DNA of 64,000 nucleotides from Halodesulfovibrio marinisediminis DSM 17456 (GTDB lineage Bacteria; Desulfobacterota; Desulfovibrionia; Desulfovibrionales; Desulfovibrionaceae): assembly GCF_900129975.1 (NCBI RefSeq), contig NZ_FSRG01000003.1, forward strand, positions 124,001-188,000. Reading direction: 5' to 3'. The notes beneath the pieces are model-generated. The model had not been told where the DNA came from, did not search any database, and saw nothing but the letters and a program-made list of their open reading frames with translations. Position 1 is the stretch's first letter. Each line of letters begins with the position of its first letter. Of this stretch, positions 1 through 9,067 are shown piece after piece. The position numbers were made by a program, and so were the translations under genes.

Positions 1-10
1 AGAAAAGAAA

Positions 11-40
11 AAATCTCATCAGCAATGATGAGATTTTTTT
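11..40 (+). terminator. Rho-independent terminator of an upstream gene
   Basis: A perfect 11-bp stem (positions 11-21 with 26-36, loop GCAA) runs into a T tract. It ends transcription of a gene lying before the window; no part of that gene is visible. Confidence 0.75.
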
Positions 41-417
41 TTGTCAAATTTTCTTCATAGCATAACCCTGCCTTTTGATAACTCTGCATTTTTATAGCCC
101 TGCGCCGTTTTTTCTCATTACTTTCTTTACTAATTTGTGCAGATAGTGAAATCTATCTTTCAACGATTCTATCCAATTTATGACTTATTGCAGTGACTGC
201 TGCGTATGATGGAGCAGTAGTATTCTCATCTAAATGCTTTTTTTATGTATAGGTTTCAGCAGGTGGTGGTGACTTGTTGGGTAATTCCTGTATATTGGAA
301 AGGATAGCGCTGTTACGGCGGGGGAATTTGCCCTGAAAGGGGCTTGTCATTTTGATAAAGATGACTATTTAAATTTGGTACGGATAGATTGCTTAGAATT
401 TTGAAGGGCACAACAAT
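41..417. other. Intergenic region before fxsA
   Basis: No convincing gene lies here. The only promoter-like pair is TTGTCA (344-349) and TATTTA (366-371) with a 16-base spacer. It is weak at the -10 but is well placed for fxsA. An SD-like AAGGG lies about 10 bases before the fxsA ATG. Confidence 0.4.
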
Positions 418-951
418 ATGTTTGGAAGATTATTTTTACTGTTTACTCTCATTCCGATTCTTGAATTATATATGCTTGTTTCTGTGGGCTCTGTAATTGG
501 TGGCCTGCCTACTATCGGAATAGTGATTTTAACCGGTATCGCCGGTGCATGGCTTGCTCGTATGGAAGGGTTTAATACCATGCAGAAGGTACGGCAGTCA
601 TTGGATGCGGGCGAAATGCCGGCCGATGAGATGATGGAAGGATTGTTAATTCTCATTGCAGGCCTGTTGTTACTTACCCCGGGTTTTGTAACAGACTTTG
701 CCGGTCTAGCCATGTTGTTACCAGTAACACGCAAGCCTCTAGCTCGTTGGTTACGTAAACAGTTCAATGCAGCAGCGGTACGTGGTGGATCCCAGAATCA
801 TGCAGGATTCACGTATTACACTTGGCACTCCTCAGGAGGCCAGCAAAAAGATGAACAAACCATCTACAGTGAAATTAAAAATGATGCTCAACAGCAGACT
901 CCTAGGCAAGCAATAGTGATCGATTGCGAGCCGGTCGACGAAAAGAAGTAG
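418..951 (+). CDS. fxsA: FxsA family membrane protein
   Basis: A 177-residue FxsA family protein. FxsA is a small inner-membrane protein known in E. coli for relieving F-plasmid exclusion of phage T7; its normal role is unclear. The family features are visible: an N-terminal hydrophobic segment with the PILELY motif, a second segment rich in Gly and Ile followed by LARMEG, and a third around LLLTPGFVTD before a basic patch (RKPLARWLRK). The polar C-terminal 60 residues are the variable tail usual in the family. It is a single gene, ended by the terminator shared with the convergent glycosyltransferase gene. Confidence 0.88.
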   Translation: MFGRLFLLFTLIPILELYMLVSVGSVIGGLPTIGIVILTGIAGAWLARMEGFNTMQKVRQSLDAGEMPADEMMEGLLILIAGLLLLTPGFVTDFAGLAMLLPVTRKPLARWLRKQFNAAAVRGGSQNHAGFTYYTWHSSGGQQKDEQTIYSEIKNDAQQQTPRQAIVIDCEPVDEKK

Positions 952-970
952 ACCTGAGCCTAATAAAAAA

Positions 971-1000
971 CGCTCTTCACAATGTGAAGAGCGTTTTTTT
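971..1000. terminator. Bidirectional terminator, fxsA / glycosyltransferase
   Basis: An AACGCTCTTCAC stem pairs with GTGAAGAGCGTT around a 3-base loop. It is flanked by an A run on the left and a T run on the right, so it can serve both convergent genes. Confidence 0.85.
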
Positions 1001-1018
1001 GTTTTTTGTGAAGCAGGA

Positions 1019-3589
1019 CTACTGATTAGCCGGTGCTGTAAGTTCTGGTGTGATTGGTAAAGTCAGTGCTGTTTCCTGCTGTACTGCTTCGGAAGTGGCT
1101 GTTGTGCTGTTGTCGTTCAGCGGTTCACCAAGGGGAGCAGGCTCCTCTTCGTTGTCAGTTTGTGGGGCATCCAGCGCTGGTTCATCTTTGGCAGGTGGAG
1201 TTGGTTCAGGTTCTTCCACGGCTGGTTCCTGTGACTTAGGAGGCGTTGTTTCATCCTGTGGTTCTTTAACTTCAGGAGTGCCATAGCGGCTTGCTCTTTT
1301 TTCTTGAACAGCAAGGATGAAGCCTTTTCCTAGGTGCGGGATGGCGGCACCTTGTGTGCCGACAAGCTTAAGGGATTCAGGTTTAGTTAACCAGTTGTCC
1401 CAGTCTGTTGCACTCATGATGAGAACAACATTTTTATTGGTATTAAGGACAGTACTCAGTGAATGTGGATCAAATACGTGGGTAACAGGTTTGTTTACGA
1501 AGTATGCAAATGGTGCCGGGTCAGTATTGTAGACCACAGGGACAAAGTCTTTTTCAGCGTATTCTTCCATTGTCATGGATATGTCTTTAATGGAAATGAA
1601 GCTGTTAATTGCAGGGGCTGACATGATGAGCAGTGGCTGCAAAAGGATAGTCATAACCAGAGCAAGACCGACAATACCGAGCCTGCTGTTAAGCGGTGAG
1701 CGAAGCCAAAAAAGACCTGCGGTCGCCAGCAGAATTGCAGAGAGGTACATCCAGCCATGAATTTCAAACGGAATAAGCTGGGTAAAGTTTACAAGCCCGA
1801 TGAGACCTGCGCCTGCCGCTAGGAAGATGAGGGCATGCAATCTGTAGAAGATCTTACTGCGGAGCGGTGAGAAGTTTTTAATAGCTCGTGCAGCGAGGAT
1901 AGCAATCTGTGGCAGAAGCACAAGAAGCCAGACAGGTGTCATGTAATCCAGTACGCTGTAAAGTGCGCAACTTAATACTGCGGAAAGCCACAGGTAAGCT
2001 ACCCCTATATTTTCAGGGTTTCTTGTTGCCAGAATATTCTTATAGAAAACGATGCTGAAGAGCTTGGTCCAGGGAAGAACAAGAACAACAATGAGCCATG
2101 GGAGCAGCATAAACGGCAGCATGGCAAGCATGTGCCACCAGTATGGCAGATGCGCCAGCGCACCTTTAAACGGTGCTGACAGAATGTTTGGCACAAGGTT
2201 GAGGAGGTATTCCGGTTGGACTGCAAAATTTACATAGGTAAACCAGCTGAGTACAATAATTAGGAATATTCCGAAGCCGCAAGCTACATCCCATTCACCG
2301 AAGCGGGTAGGACGTTTGCGCCAGAGGCTGATAAACAGAATGCTGAATAGAGGCAGGATAAGCCCTGGAAAGCCGCCTGTAAGCGTTGCAGCAGCTACGC
2401 AGATGAAACCAAGTGGAAGCCAGAGTAACGAGCGTTCGCGTTTCCAGCCCATAACAAAAGCAGCATGAGATAGGGTTACAAAAGCTGCAAACAAAGTCTC
2501 AAGCCCGTTAAGCTGCATTGAAATTGCCGGAATAAAAGCTGCAATGGTCAGTAATCCTGCTGCAAGGCTTGTTTTTTTGCTGACACCAACGGCGCGGGCA
2601 AAGATATAGGTGGAAAGTACAAACAGCATGCTGCTGAGCACCGTGCTGGCTTTTACTAAGAAATTTAGGGCGATATCTGGAATCAGAGCAACAGCACTGG
2701 AGAACCAGAAGTAAAGCGGCATGGCTCCGCTGTACGGTTTACCGTCCAGCATCGGAGTTAGCCAGTTAGAAGCAGCTAGAGTATCTTTTACAACTGCTGC
2801 AGTCTGGGCTTCCTGTATTGGCCAGAGATCACGGAAGAAGAGGGCGATGCCGCCTTGCAGTGCTGCAAAAATAAGAAGTGTAAGCCACGGAAGAAGGGAA
2901 AGACTGTTAAGAATCTTGCTTTCTGGAGCGACATCCGGAAGTGGTTCTTTCGGTTTTTTTTCTTTCTTTTTCTTTTGTCGTGATTGAGGAGGCACCTCAG
3001 CTGAAATGGTGTCCTGTTGTGGCGTAGTTTCTTCAGCCGTTACAGACTCAGATTCAGGACGGATGTTTTCTGTTTGTTTTCTGACGAACCTGCCGCTTAC
3101 TTTGGATGCGGTTGCTGCAACAATAAGCTCATCATCAGTGTCGGCGGTCTCAGCGTCTGGTGTATCATCAGCCGCTTTTGCGTCCGTAGTTGTTTCAAAG
3201 TCCTCTCGCTGCTCGGAAGCAGGCGTTTCTTCTGATTCAGAAAGGGAATTATCTTCAGAGCCTTGATAGTTATCTGTCTCAGAAGCGGAGGATTGTTCAG
3301 ATAGTGGAGTCTCGTCTGTTTCAGAATCAGTTTCGGGTGTCTTTGTTTTTTCAGTGCCTTCTGGCTGCTCGATATATTCTGATGAAGAGGTTCGAACATC
3401 AGTTACTTCTTCAGAGGAATCATTTAAAGATGGTTCTTCTGTAAGAGGTTCCTGCGGAATAGCTTCTTCTACAGTTTCTTCCTGCTCAACGTGGGCTGGC
3501 GTTGTCTCATGCTGTGCAGTTTCTGTAGATTCCTCTTCATTGCGTTTTATTTTTTCTTGTGACTTTGTAGGATCAGAAAAGTCGCTCAT
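1019..3589 (-). CDS. PMT/ArnT-type membrane glycosyltransferase with acidic tails
   Basis: An 856-residue polytopic membrane protein. The start at 3589 is chosen because AGGA sits 6 bases upstream; an ATG 30 bases earlier lacks one. Residues 1 to about 200 are low-complexity, very rich in Glu, Ser, Thr and Asp, and end in a Lys-rich patch (about 204-214) just before the first membrane segment. The core has about ten hydrophobic segments. Its first periplasmic loop, with RDLWPIQEAQTA and later DGKPYSGAMPLYFW, is the pattern of PMT/ArnT (GT39/GT83) enzymes, which transfer sugars from polyprenyl-phosphate donors to lipid A or proteins. A second acidic Pro/Glu tail fills about the last 85 residues. 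The acceptor is unknown. It stands alone, with its terminator shared with fxsA. Confidence 0.75.
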   Translation of the reverse strand: MSDFSDPTKSQEKIKRNEEESTETAQHETTPAHVEQEETVEEAIPQEPLTEEPSLNDSSEEVTDVRTSSSEYIEQPEGTEKTKTPETDSETDETPLSEQSSASETDNYQGSEDNSLSESEETPASEQREDFETTTDAKAADDTPDAETADTDDELIVAATASKVSGRFVRKQTENIRPESESVTAEETTPQQDTISAEVPPQSRQKKKKEKKPKEPLPDVAPESKILNSLSLLPWLTLLIFAALQGGIALFFRDLWPIQEAQTAAVVKDTLAASNWLTPMLDGKPYSGAMPLYFWFSSAVALIPDIALNFLVKASTVLSSMLFVLSTYIFARAVGVSKKTSLAAGLLTIAAFIPAISMQLNGLETLFAAFVTLSHAAFVMGWKRERSLLWLPLGFICVAAATLTGGFPGLILPLFSILFISLWRKRPTRFGEWDVACGFGIFLIIVLSWFTYVNFAVQPEYLLNLVPNILSAPFKGALAHLPYWWHMLAMLPFMLLPWLIVVLVLPWTKLFSIVFYKNILATRNPENIGVAYLWLSAVLSCALYSVLDYMTPVWLLVLLPQIAILAARAIKNFSPLRSKIFYRLHALIFLAAGAGLIGLVNFTQLIPFEIHGWMYLSAILLATAGLFWLRSPLNSRLGIVGLALVMTILLQPLLIMSAPAINSFISIKDISMTMEEYAEKDFVPVVYNTDPAPFAYFVNKPVTHVFDPHSLSTVLNTNKNVVLIMSATDWDNWLTKPESLKLVGTQGAAIPHLGKGFILAVQEKRASRYGTPEVKEPQDETTPPKSQEPAVEEPEPTPPAKDEPALDAPQTDNEEEPAPLGEPLNDNSTTATSEAVQQETALTLPITPELTAPANQ

Positions 3590-4064
3590 TTTGTATCCTG
3601 TATGGTTGTGTAGCTTCAAAAAATCTAGGTTGTGTATTCAAAGGTAGCATAAAATAAGCTTGATTGGATGAGAAACTCAAGAAAATACTAGGGTTAAAAT
3701 GCATCTGGGAAAAAGAGGGATGCGTATTGGTCGTGTAGTCATAGCTAACAGCCTGTGGTGAAAGGATAAAGTTTTTGATGCATCTTTTTCTTGTAAAATA
3801 AAAATTGGTTGCGTAGAACGTCTCTTCTTATTTCAATAAAAATTGATTTTGTTATTTCAATTTTTATTGATTCAGTTAGTTGAGTTAAAATTGATACAAG
3901 GAATGTGATGTTCCAGCTTGTCCTAAAGTGCAGACTTAAAAAATGGAGCTTGTGCTTTTGGGGTGAGCTAAGTATTCGTTCCGCAACAAATAATTATACG
4001 TCCTGTTTTCATATAGCCCTATTGGATGGCATATGGTTTCAGGGGATTACCTCAGGAGTTTGAA
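3590..4064. other. Divergent control region, glycosyltransferase / MATE
   Basis: No gene is seen. This AT-rich region must hold the promoters of two divergent genes. Its main feature is the inverted repeat at 3833-3870, listed separately. An ATG at 4026 opens the MATE frame but has no SD. Confidence 0.5.
3833..3870. repeat. Nested perfect inverted repeat (operator-like)
   Basis: TCAATAAAAATTGA (3833-3846) and TCAATTTTTATTGA (3857-3870) are perfect 14-base reverse complements around a 10-base spacer. Each arm is itself a TCAAT-N4-ATTGA palindrome. The layout suggests paired binding sites for a dimeric regulator between two divergent genes. A terminator is less likely because no gene ends here. 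Confidence 0.6.
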
Positions 4065-5465
4065 ATGTTATCTCGGTTAAAAAGACGCTGGAAAGAACCC
4101 TTCGGGTATCGTGATGTCCTCAATGTGGGGCTTCCTCTTGTTGTCAGCCTTGGCTCAACAACAGCCATGGAATTCACTGACAGGATTTTCCTTAGTAACT
4201 ATTCACTGATATCTATCGCTGCTGCGTTGCCGGCAGCTATGGTGAATCTGGTGTTTTTGCTATTTGCAATGGGGATTTCTGCCTACAGTTCTGTATTTAT
4301 TGCACAATATTATGGGGCATGTAAGTATGAGAAGATTGGTTCTGTTGTTTGGCAGGCAATTTATTTCTGTTGCATTGCATGGGTGCTGTTGGCTTCGTTA
4401 GCTTTAGTAGCAGAGCCGTTCTTTGCCTTTGTCGGTCATGCACCGGAAGTACAGCGGGAAGAAGTTGTTTACTTCTCGATTCTTACAGTTGGGTCAGGCT
4501 GTGCACTTGTTGCCAATGCCATTGGCTGCTTCTTTACTGGGTTAGGAAAAACTCGTCCGAATATGGTAGTGAACGTCATTGCGGTTATTATCAATATCCC
4601 TCTCGACTATATGCTCATTAACGGTGTGTGGTTTTTTCCGGAGATGGGCATAGCCGGTGCCGGGCTGGCAACAGTGTCATCATGGGCAATGCAGATAGTG
4701 ATGTACGCTATGCTGGTGTTTACTCGTAAAAACGACACCGTCTATAATGTTATTAGGGCTTGGCGTTTTAATAAGAATCTCTTTTTGCGCATGATGCGCT
4801 ATGGCATACCTAGCGGGCTGAACAACTTCTTTGATGTTTTTGCTTTTACCATGTTTATTATGGTTATTGGTAGACTCGGTGAAGTTGAACTTGCAGCCTC
4901 TAACATAGTGTTATCCATCAATTCATTGGCTTTTTTGCCTGTTGTAGGGCTTAATATTGCAGCTTCTATTCTTGTAGGGCAGGCAATGGGGCGTAAGGAT
5001 GTGGGACAGGCTACTGTTGCTGCCCATAGCGTGTTGCATGTGGCCTTGCTTTGGATGGGAACCTTTGGTGCCATTTTTATCTTGTTCCCGTATGAATTGA
5101 CATCATTGTTTAAGCCTGCAGATATTTCGGCTGAACAGTTTGCTAATATTCAGTCCATGTGCCAGATATTGCTGGCGTATGTCGCTTTGTTCTGCATTCA
5201 GGATGCAATTGCATTGGTCTTTTTTGGATCATTGAAAGGGGCTGGCGATACTATGTATGTTATGTGGGCGATTGCGATATGCGCAACGTTGGGACTGGGT
5301 GTACCAATGTTTATTGGGCGATTTGTATTTGACGCCGGGTTGCATGTTCTGTGGGGGATGTTGATCGCGTATGTTTGTACTCTTGCTCTTGCTGCATATC
5401 TAAGATTCCGTGGCGGTAAGTGGCAGCATATTCAGATGATAGAACAAGAGCCAAGCTCTTGCTAA
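4065..5465 (+). CDS. MATE family multidrug/cation efflux transporter
   Basis: A 466-residue protein with about twelve hydrophobic segments in two related halves, the layout of MATE (NorM/DinF type) exporters, which expel organic cations and drugs in exchange for Na+ or H+. The start at 4065 is preceded by AGGAG at 7 bases; the in-frame ATG at 4026 lacks an SD. Family-type segments are visible: PLVVSLGSTTAMEFTDRIFL near the N-terminus, GLGKTRPNMVVN in the middle and GSLKGAGDTMYVM in the second half. It is a single gene followed by its own terminator. The substrate cannot be read from the sequence. Confidence 0.88.
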   Translation: MLSRLKRRWKEPFGYRDVLNVGLPLVVSLGSTTAMEFTDRIFLSNYSLISIAAALPAAMVNLVFLLFAMGISAYSSVFIAQYYGACKYEKIGSVVWQAIYFCCIAWVLLASLALVAEPFFAFVGHAPEVQREEVVYFSILTVGSGCALVANAIGCFFTGLGKTRPNMVVNVIAVIINIPLDYMLINGVWFFPEMGIAGAGLATVSSWAMQIVMYAMLVFTRKNDTVYNVIRAWRFNKNLFLRMMRYGIPSGLNNFFDVFAFTMFIMVIGRLGEVELAASNIVLSINSLAFLPVVGLNIAASILVGQAMGRKDVGQATVAAHSVLHVALLWMGTFGAIFILFPYELTSLFKPADISAEQFANIQSMCQILLAYVALFCIQDAIALVFFGSLKGAGDTMYVMWAIAICATLGLGVPMFIGRFVFDAGLHVLWGMLIAYVCTLALAAYLRFRGGKWQHIQMIEQEPSSC

Positions 5466-5470
5466 TGTGT

Positions 5471-5511
5471 CCCGAACGGTTGAGTATCCTCAGCCGTTCG
5501 GGCTTTTTTTT
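5471..5511 (+). terminator. Terminator of the MATE gene
   Basis: CCCGAACGG(T)TGAG pairs with CTCAGCCGTTCGGG and is followed by a run of eight T. There is no T run on the minus strand, so it is one-directional. Confidence 0.85.
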
Positions 5512-5522
5512 ATTTATACAAA

Positions 5523-5819
5523 TTATATCAGCTTGGCAGCCACAGAGGCTGGTTTTCCTTTCAGGCCGTTTGTTCTGCCTTTTCGGGAGTCTATGTTAAG
5601 AGTGAGGTAGATTCTGTCACAGTCCTGCTCCAGTTCTTTGTAGCATGCAGAGACTGTCTGCATCACTTCATCCCATTCTCCTTCGATTGCTGTTCCCATC
5701 GGCCCCAACTCGTACGCGAGTCCGCTTTCTTTGATGACGGTGAGGGCCCGCGCAACATAAGGGCTCAAACTGACGCCTTTATCCATCGGGAAGATAGATA
5801 GTGCTGCTATCACAGACAT
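5523..5819 (-). CDS. MTH1187 family thiamine-binding protein
   Basis: A 98-residue single-domain protein of the MTH1187/YkoF-like (DUF77) family, small ferredoxin-like proteins that assemble as oligomers and bind thiamine or HMP in the cytoplasm. Visible family features are the N-terminal strand VIAALSIFPMDKG, then SLSPYVARALTVIKESGL, YELGPMGTAIEG and the final strand with IYLTLNIDSRKG. Length matches the family. AGGA lies about 6 bases before the ATG. It is not next to thiamine genes here; it sits between the MATE terminator and a divergent exchanger gene. Confidence 0.88.
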   Translation of the reverse strand: MSVIAALSIFPMDKGVSLSPYVARALTVIKESGLAYELGPMGTAIEGEWDEVMQTVSACYKELEQDCDRIYLTLNIDSRKGRTNGLKGKPASVAAKLI

Positions 5820-6013
5820 GGCAAATCCTTTTAAGTAGAGTTAACGTGCAGATGTAATCATACACTTGCATGAGTTGTTCTTCAATATTCACCACAAATG
5901 AATTGAAGCAAACTCTAGACAAGCGATGCAACTAATCTTACATGAGCCCTTTGTTTACGAGTGCGTCTAGAACCACTTTAACAGGCACAATAACCTTATT
6001 ATTAGGTAACTAC

Positions 6014-6967
6014 ATGCTTTTATATATTGCATCCCTTTTGGCTGGTGGCCTCCTTTTGTGGAAAGGAGCAGACTGGGTTGTGGACTCAGCATCCGCTATC
6101 GCCCGTCGTTTCGGCATTTCTGAGCTAATCATTGGATTAACCATTGTGGCTATGGGAACCAGCCTTCCGGAATTTCTGGTAACATTAACGGCAACGCTTA
6201 AAGGAATTCCATCCATTTCATTTGCAAACATTGTTGGTTCAAACATCTTCAACTTGGGCATCATCTTGGGTGCTGTTGCGATGATTAACAGTGTGTCCGG
6301 CAGTAAATCTTTAATCACTAGAGATATTCCAATCTTATTGGGTGTAGAGCTTTTTATTCGTGTGGTTGCGTCTACTGGTCAGCTGGGACGATGGAGCGGG
6401 ATTCTGTTAACCGCTGCTTTTGCCGGGTACCTTTTGTGGATGTACCGCCAGTGTAAAAAGCCGACCTCCACAGATGCTACTGCATTTTGTGATGCTACAA
6501 GTGAAAGTGAAGCAGCTTCGTTTAAGGATTACCTTCTGCTGCCAGTGGGACTTATTGCTGTAAGTTTCGGCAGTCAGTTTGTGGTTGACGGTGCTTCCGG
6601 TGTTGCCCGCATTTTTGGATTGAGCGAGTGGCTTATCGGTGTCACTATTGTTGCAGCTGGTACTTCTCTTCCGGAACTGGTGACCTGTCTTTCCGCTTCT
6701 GTAAAAGGAAAGAATGAAATGATCTTGGGTAACCTTGTGGGTAGTGACTTCTTCAATTTTGCAGGTGTCCTTGGACTCACTTCTATTATTCATCCGATAG
6801 CGGTAAAGCAGGGTGAGTTGTTGAACATGAGTATGGCAGTTGGTGTGGTGATTTTATTATGGGTGCTTATCCGCACACATGGCAAAATTACTCGTAATGA
6901 GGGCATGCTGCTCTTTGCTGTGGGTATTGGTCGCTGGGGTATGGAAATATGGCGGGCCGCCATGTAA
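6014..6967 (+). CDS. CaCA family sodium/calcium exchanger
   Basis: A 317-residue inner-membrane cation exchanger of the Ca2+:cation antiporter superfamily (YrbG type). Both signature alpha repeats are intact: GTSLPEF followed by ANIVGSNIFNLG in the first half and GTSLPEL followed by GNLVGSDFFNFAG in the second, each with the acidic residue and Asn/Ser ligands used for cations. About ten hydrophobic segments are present. I place the start at 6014, where the protein begins directly with the first membrane segment. An ATG at 5942 would add 24 poorly membrane-like residues and has no SD either, so the start is uncertain. Confidence 0.85.
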   Translation: MLLYIASLLAGGLLLWKGADWVVDSASAIARRFGISELIIGLTIVAMGTSLPEFLVTLTATLKGIPSISFANIVGSNIFNLGIILGAVAMINSVSGSKSLITRDIPILLGVELFIRVVASTGQLGRWSGILLTAAFAGYLLWMYRQCKKPTSTDATAFCDATSESEAASFKDYLLLPVGLIAVSFGSQFVVDGASGVARIFGLSEWLIGVTIVAAGTSLPELVTCLSASVKGKNEMILGNLVGSDFFNFAGVLGLTSIIHPIAVKQGELLNMSMAVGVVILLWVLIRTHGKITRNEGMLLFAVGIGRWGMEIWRAAM

Positions 6968-6977
6968 ATATATAGAG

Positions 6978-7016
6978 AAAGCGGGTGAATCTGATAGATT
7001 CACCCGCTTTTATTTT
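6978..7016. terminator. Bidirectional terminator
   Basis: AAAGCGGGTGAATC pairs with GATTCACCCGCTTT around a TGATA-type loop, with T-rich flanks on both strands. It serves the exchanger gene and the convergent gene ending at 7038. Confidence 0.85.
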
Positions 7017-7037
7017 TATGAAGTGCAGTATGATAGT

Positions 7038-7568
7038 TTAGAGTAGGCCGAGTGGCTCTAAAACGTTTTCGACTAGATCTTCAGGTTCTTTCCATCCGTG
7101 AAGAATGAAATGAAGTGATGCAAGCATCTGCGGTTCAAGCTCAATAAAGTCAGAGCCGATCTGTTCTCGTCCTTGTTCTGCATCCAGCCCGAGGTTGTGG
7201 GCAAGGTGCAGGAGTTCTGTCATAAGGTAGAAGACTTTTCCGTGTTCACGAAGAGCGTTTCGAACTTCGTCTATGCGGATTGCAGCCTGTGGAACAACAA
7301 CAATGCTGCCGCTGTGCTCACAAATCTTTTGTAATTCCGCCACAGATGAAATGGCTTCAGGGGCTTGAATAGACATTTCCAACTTAGCTGCAAGAATGTC
7401 CGCCAGTTGATGGCGCTTGCTTCCGGTAAAGCCAATCAGGAAAATGATCCCGTTTTTGGTGGAAAATCTATCAAGCTCAGTTTTTTTGCCGAATGTCATG
7501 GTTGCGCTTGCATCCACAACTTCAACTTTTTCCTGAATGAAGTGGTCTGTGCCGTTAATAACTGCCAT
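7038..7568 (-). CDS. Shikimate-kinase-like protein with degenerate P-loop
   Basis: A 176-residue cytoplasmic protein. Residues 41-62 (IIFLIGFTGSKRHQLADILA) resemble the strand, P-loop and helix that open shikimate kinases and related NMP-kinase-fold enzymes. The nucleotide-binding motif GxxGxGK[ST] is broken: it reads GFTGSKRH, with one Gly missing and no Ser/Thr after Lys. The rest fits an alpha/beta fold (SIVVVPQAAIRID, VFYLMTE). ATP binding is therefore doubtful, and a structural or regulatory role is possible. It lies 72 bases after the nitroreductase gene on the same strand and probably shares its transcript. Function unknown. Confidence 0.6.
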   Translation of the reverse strand: MAVINGTDHFIQEKVEVVDASATMTFGKKTELDRFSTKNGIIFLIGFTGSKRHQLADILAAKLEMSIQAPEAISSVAELQKICEHSGSIVVVPQAAIRIDEVRNALREHGKVFYLMTELLHLAHNLGLDAEQGREQIGSDFIELEPQMLASLHFILHGWKEPEDLVENVLEPLGLL

Positions 7569-7640
7569 GGTGATTTCTCCAGTTCTGTGTGTATGTCAGC
7601 GCATTCAAATTCAACGGGGCCACTATGACAGCAGCATCGG

Positions 7641-8465
7641 CTACAGCCAGTTCACGGAAAGTTTTTTGCGCATTGGAATCCGTGGATAGGAGAACTTAGC
7701 GTAACCGAGCATGTGTCCACCACAGCAAATATGGTTTTCTTGCAGCCCAAGTCGTTCTCTTAGCGGCATATAAGCATTGGCACAATAGGTAAAGAATCCG
7801 GCAAAACAGGCACCTACGCCTCTGGAGTGTGCGGCAAGCTCTAAATAGGAAAGAGCAATGGCGCTGTCTGTGTTGTTCCATGTATTGCCTTTTTCCGTGT
7901 ATGAAATGGCAAGATGCGGAGCCCCGCGCAGAATTAAGTCCTGTCCTTTTTTCCATCCGGCAATCAGGCCTGCAACGCTGTATTTTTTTGCCAGCTCACG
8001 GTTGTTCTTGCGCAGGTCTGTCATCCATTCGATGGTCATTTCAGCCAGCTCACGTACCAGTTCTGGTGATTCCACCATAATCCACTGCACAGGTTGTTTA
8101 TGGCTTGCTGAAGGAGCATAGTTTGTAAGAGCTACAATCTCCTGCAACGTTTCATGGTCTACCGGTTTTGATTTAAAGGCCCGAATTGAACGGCGGGTGC
8201 GGAGGAACTGATCAGCTTGTTCTGTAGAGATTGCCAGCGGCTTATTAATAGGAGTGAAGTTTTCACTTGGCATTGGTTCTAGTTTCACACAGTCCACGGG
8301 ACAGACGGCAACACAGTGCCCGCACTGAAGACATGATGCTTCACCGCCGATACGTATTTTAGGAATGCCTGTTTCTTTATCTTTAAGGATAAGTTTGTTC
8401 GGGCAGACTTCTGCACAGATAAGGCATTTTTTACACTTGGTTTGATCTACAGAATAAAAAGACAC
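7641..8465 (-). CDS. Nitroreductase family protein with N-terminal 2[4Fe-4S] ferredoxin
   Basis: A 274-residue redox fusion. Residues 1-65 form a bacterial ferredoxin with two complete cluster motifs, CKKCLICAEVCP and CLQCGHCVAVCPVD. From about residue 88 a nitroreductase domain follows, with the FMN-binding start RTRRSIRAFKSKPV and APSASHKQP, and near its end GVGACFAGFF. Such proteins pass electrons from the clusters to FMN and reduce nitro compounds, quinones or enones in the cytoplasm of anaerobes; the natural substrate is not known. It is the first gene of a likely two-gene unit with the P-loop-less kinase homologue downstream. Confidence 0.88.
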   Translation of the reverse strand: MSFYSVDQTKCKKCLICAEVCPNKLILKDKETGIPKIRIGGEASCLQCGHCVAVCPVDCVKLEPMPSENFTPINKPLAISTEQADQFLRTRRSIRAFKSKPVDHETLQEIVALTNYAPSASHKQPVQWIMVESPELVRELAEMTIEWMTDLRKNNRELAKKYSVAGLIAGWKKGQDLILRGAPHLAISYTEKGNTWNNTDSAIALSYLELAAHSRGVGACFAGFFTYCANAYMPLRERLGLQENHICCGGHMLGYAKFSYPRIPMRKKLSVNWL

Positions 8466-9067
8466 GGGTAATCCTTGTTTGCTTTAAGTATACAGCTTCG
8501 TTTTGCTGGCGCATAGAAAAGCAGTGTAGTCGGTTACAGGCCGAGTACACGAGAGCTGTGGAGCCAGAGAGTAAGTGATACTGATGAATATTCAGAGTGC
8601 TGATTGAGCACGGTGGATAGCGGAAGAATAGTATTGTCACGAAGCAGATTGGTTGATTGACCAAAAATTGTGTTCTGTAAAGTGAAAAATAAAGTATCGC
8701 TCTTTTTCTCTGGTCTTATTACTTTGATATGTGGAGAAAATCTATAATGATATTAGGGTATTTGAAATTTTAGAGAGCATTCTTGTTGGAAACAGTTTCT
8801 AAAGCACTTGCGTGTTTGCAATTTTCCAAGCAGTGTATGCGACGTTTTATAGAGTGTATCGCCTATTGCGTTGCGCCCTATATATAATGATGTGTTTTTT
8901 CACCGTCCGAAGCTTTGAACGCTTAAGAGTTACTTGTTGTTATTTTTTTACACGCGAGTTTATTATTCCAAGTTTTACAGGTGATTATCTTAGGTTGTCG
9001 TGACAAGGTTACATTAGTTGAAGTAAAAGCATTTGGTTACAGATGTGACCATTCTGCGGAGATTTCT
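8466..9067. other. Divergent intergenic region before the GH13-like lipoprotein
   Basis: No credible gene is seen in about 600 bases. TATAAT boxes occur at 8743-8748 and 8883-8888, but neither has a good -35 at 16-18 bases. The second lies in TATATATAATG, a string that also occurs in two other intergenic regions (12808 and 27963). A 63-codon frame near 8812 lacks an SD and coding character. Confidence 0.35.

Noticed and set aside
3006-3647. Several long Ser/Val-rich frames on the plus strand opposite the glycosyltransferase N-terminus.
   Set aside because: They are complements of the Glu/Ser/Thr-rich repeats of the real gene and have no SD or family resemblance.
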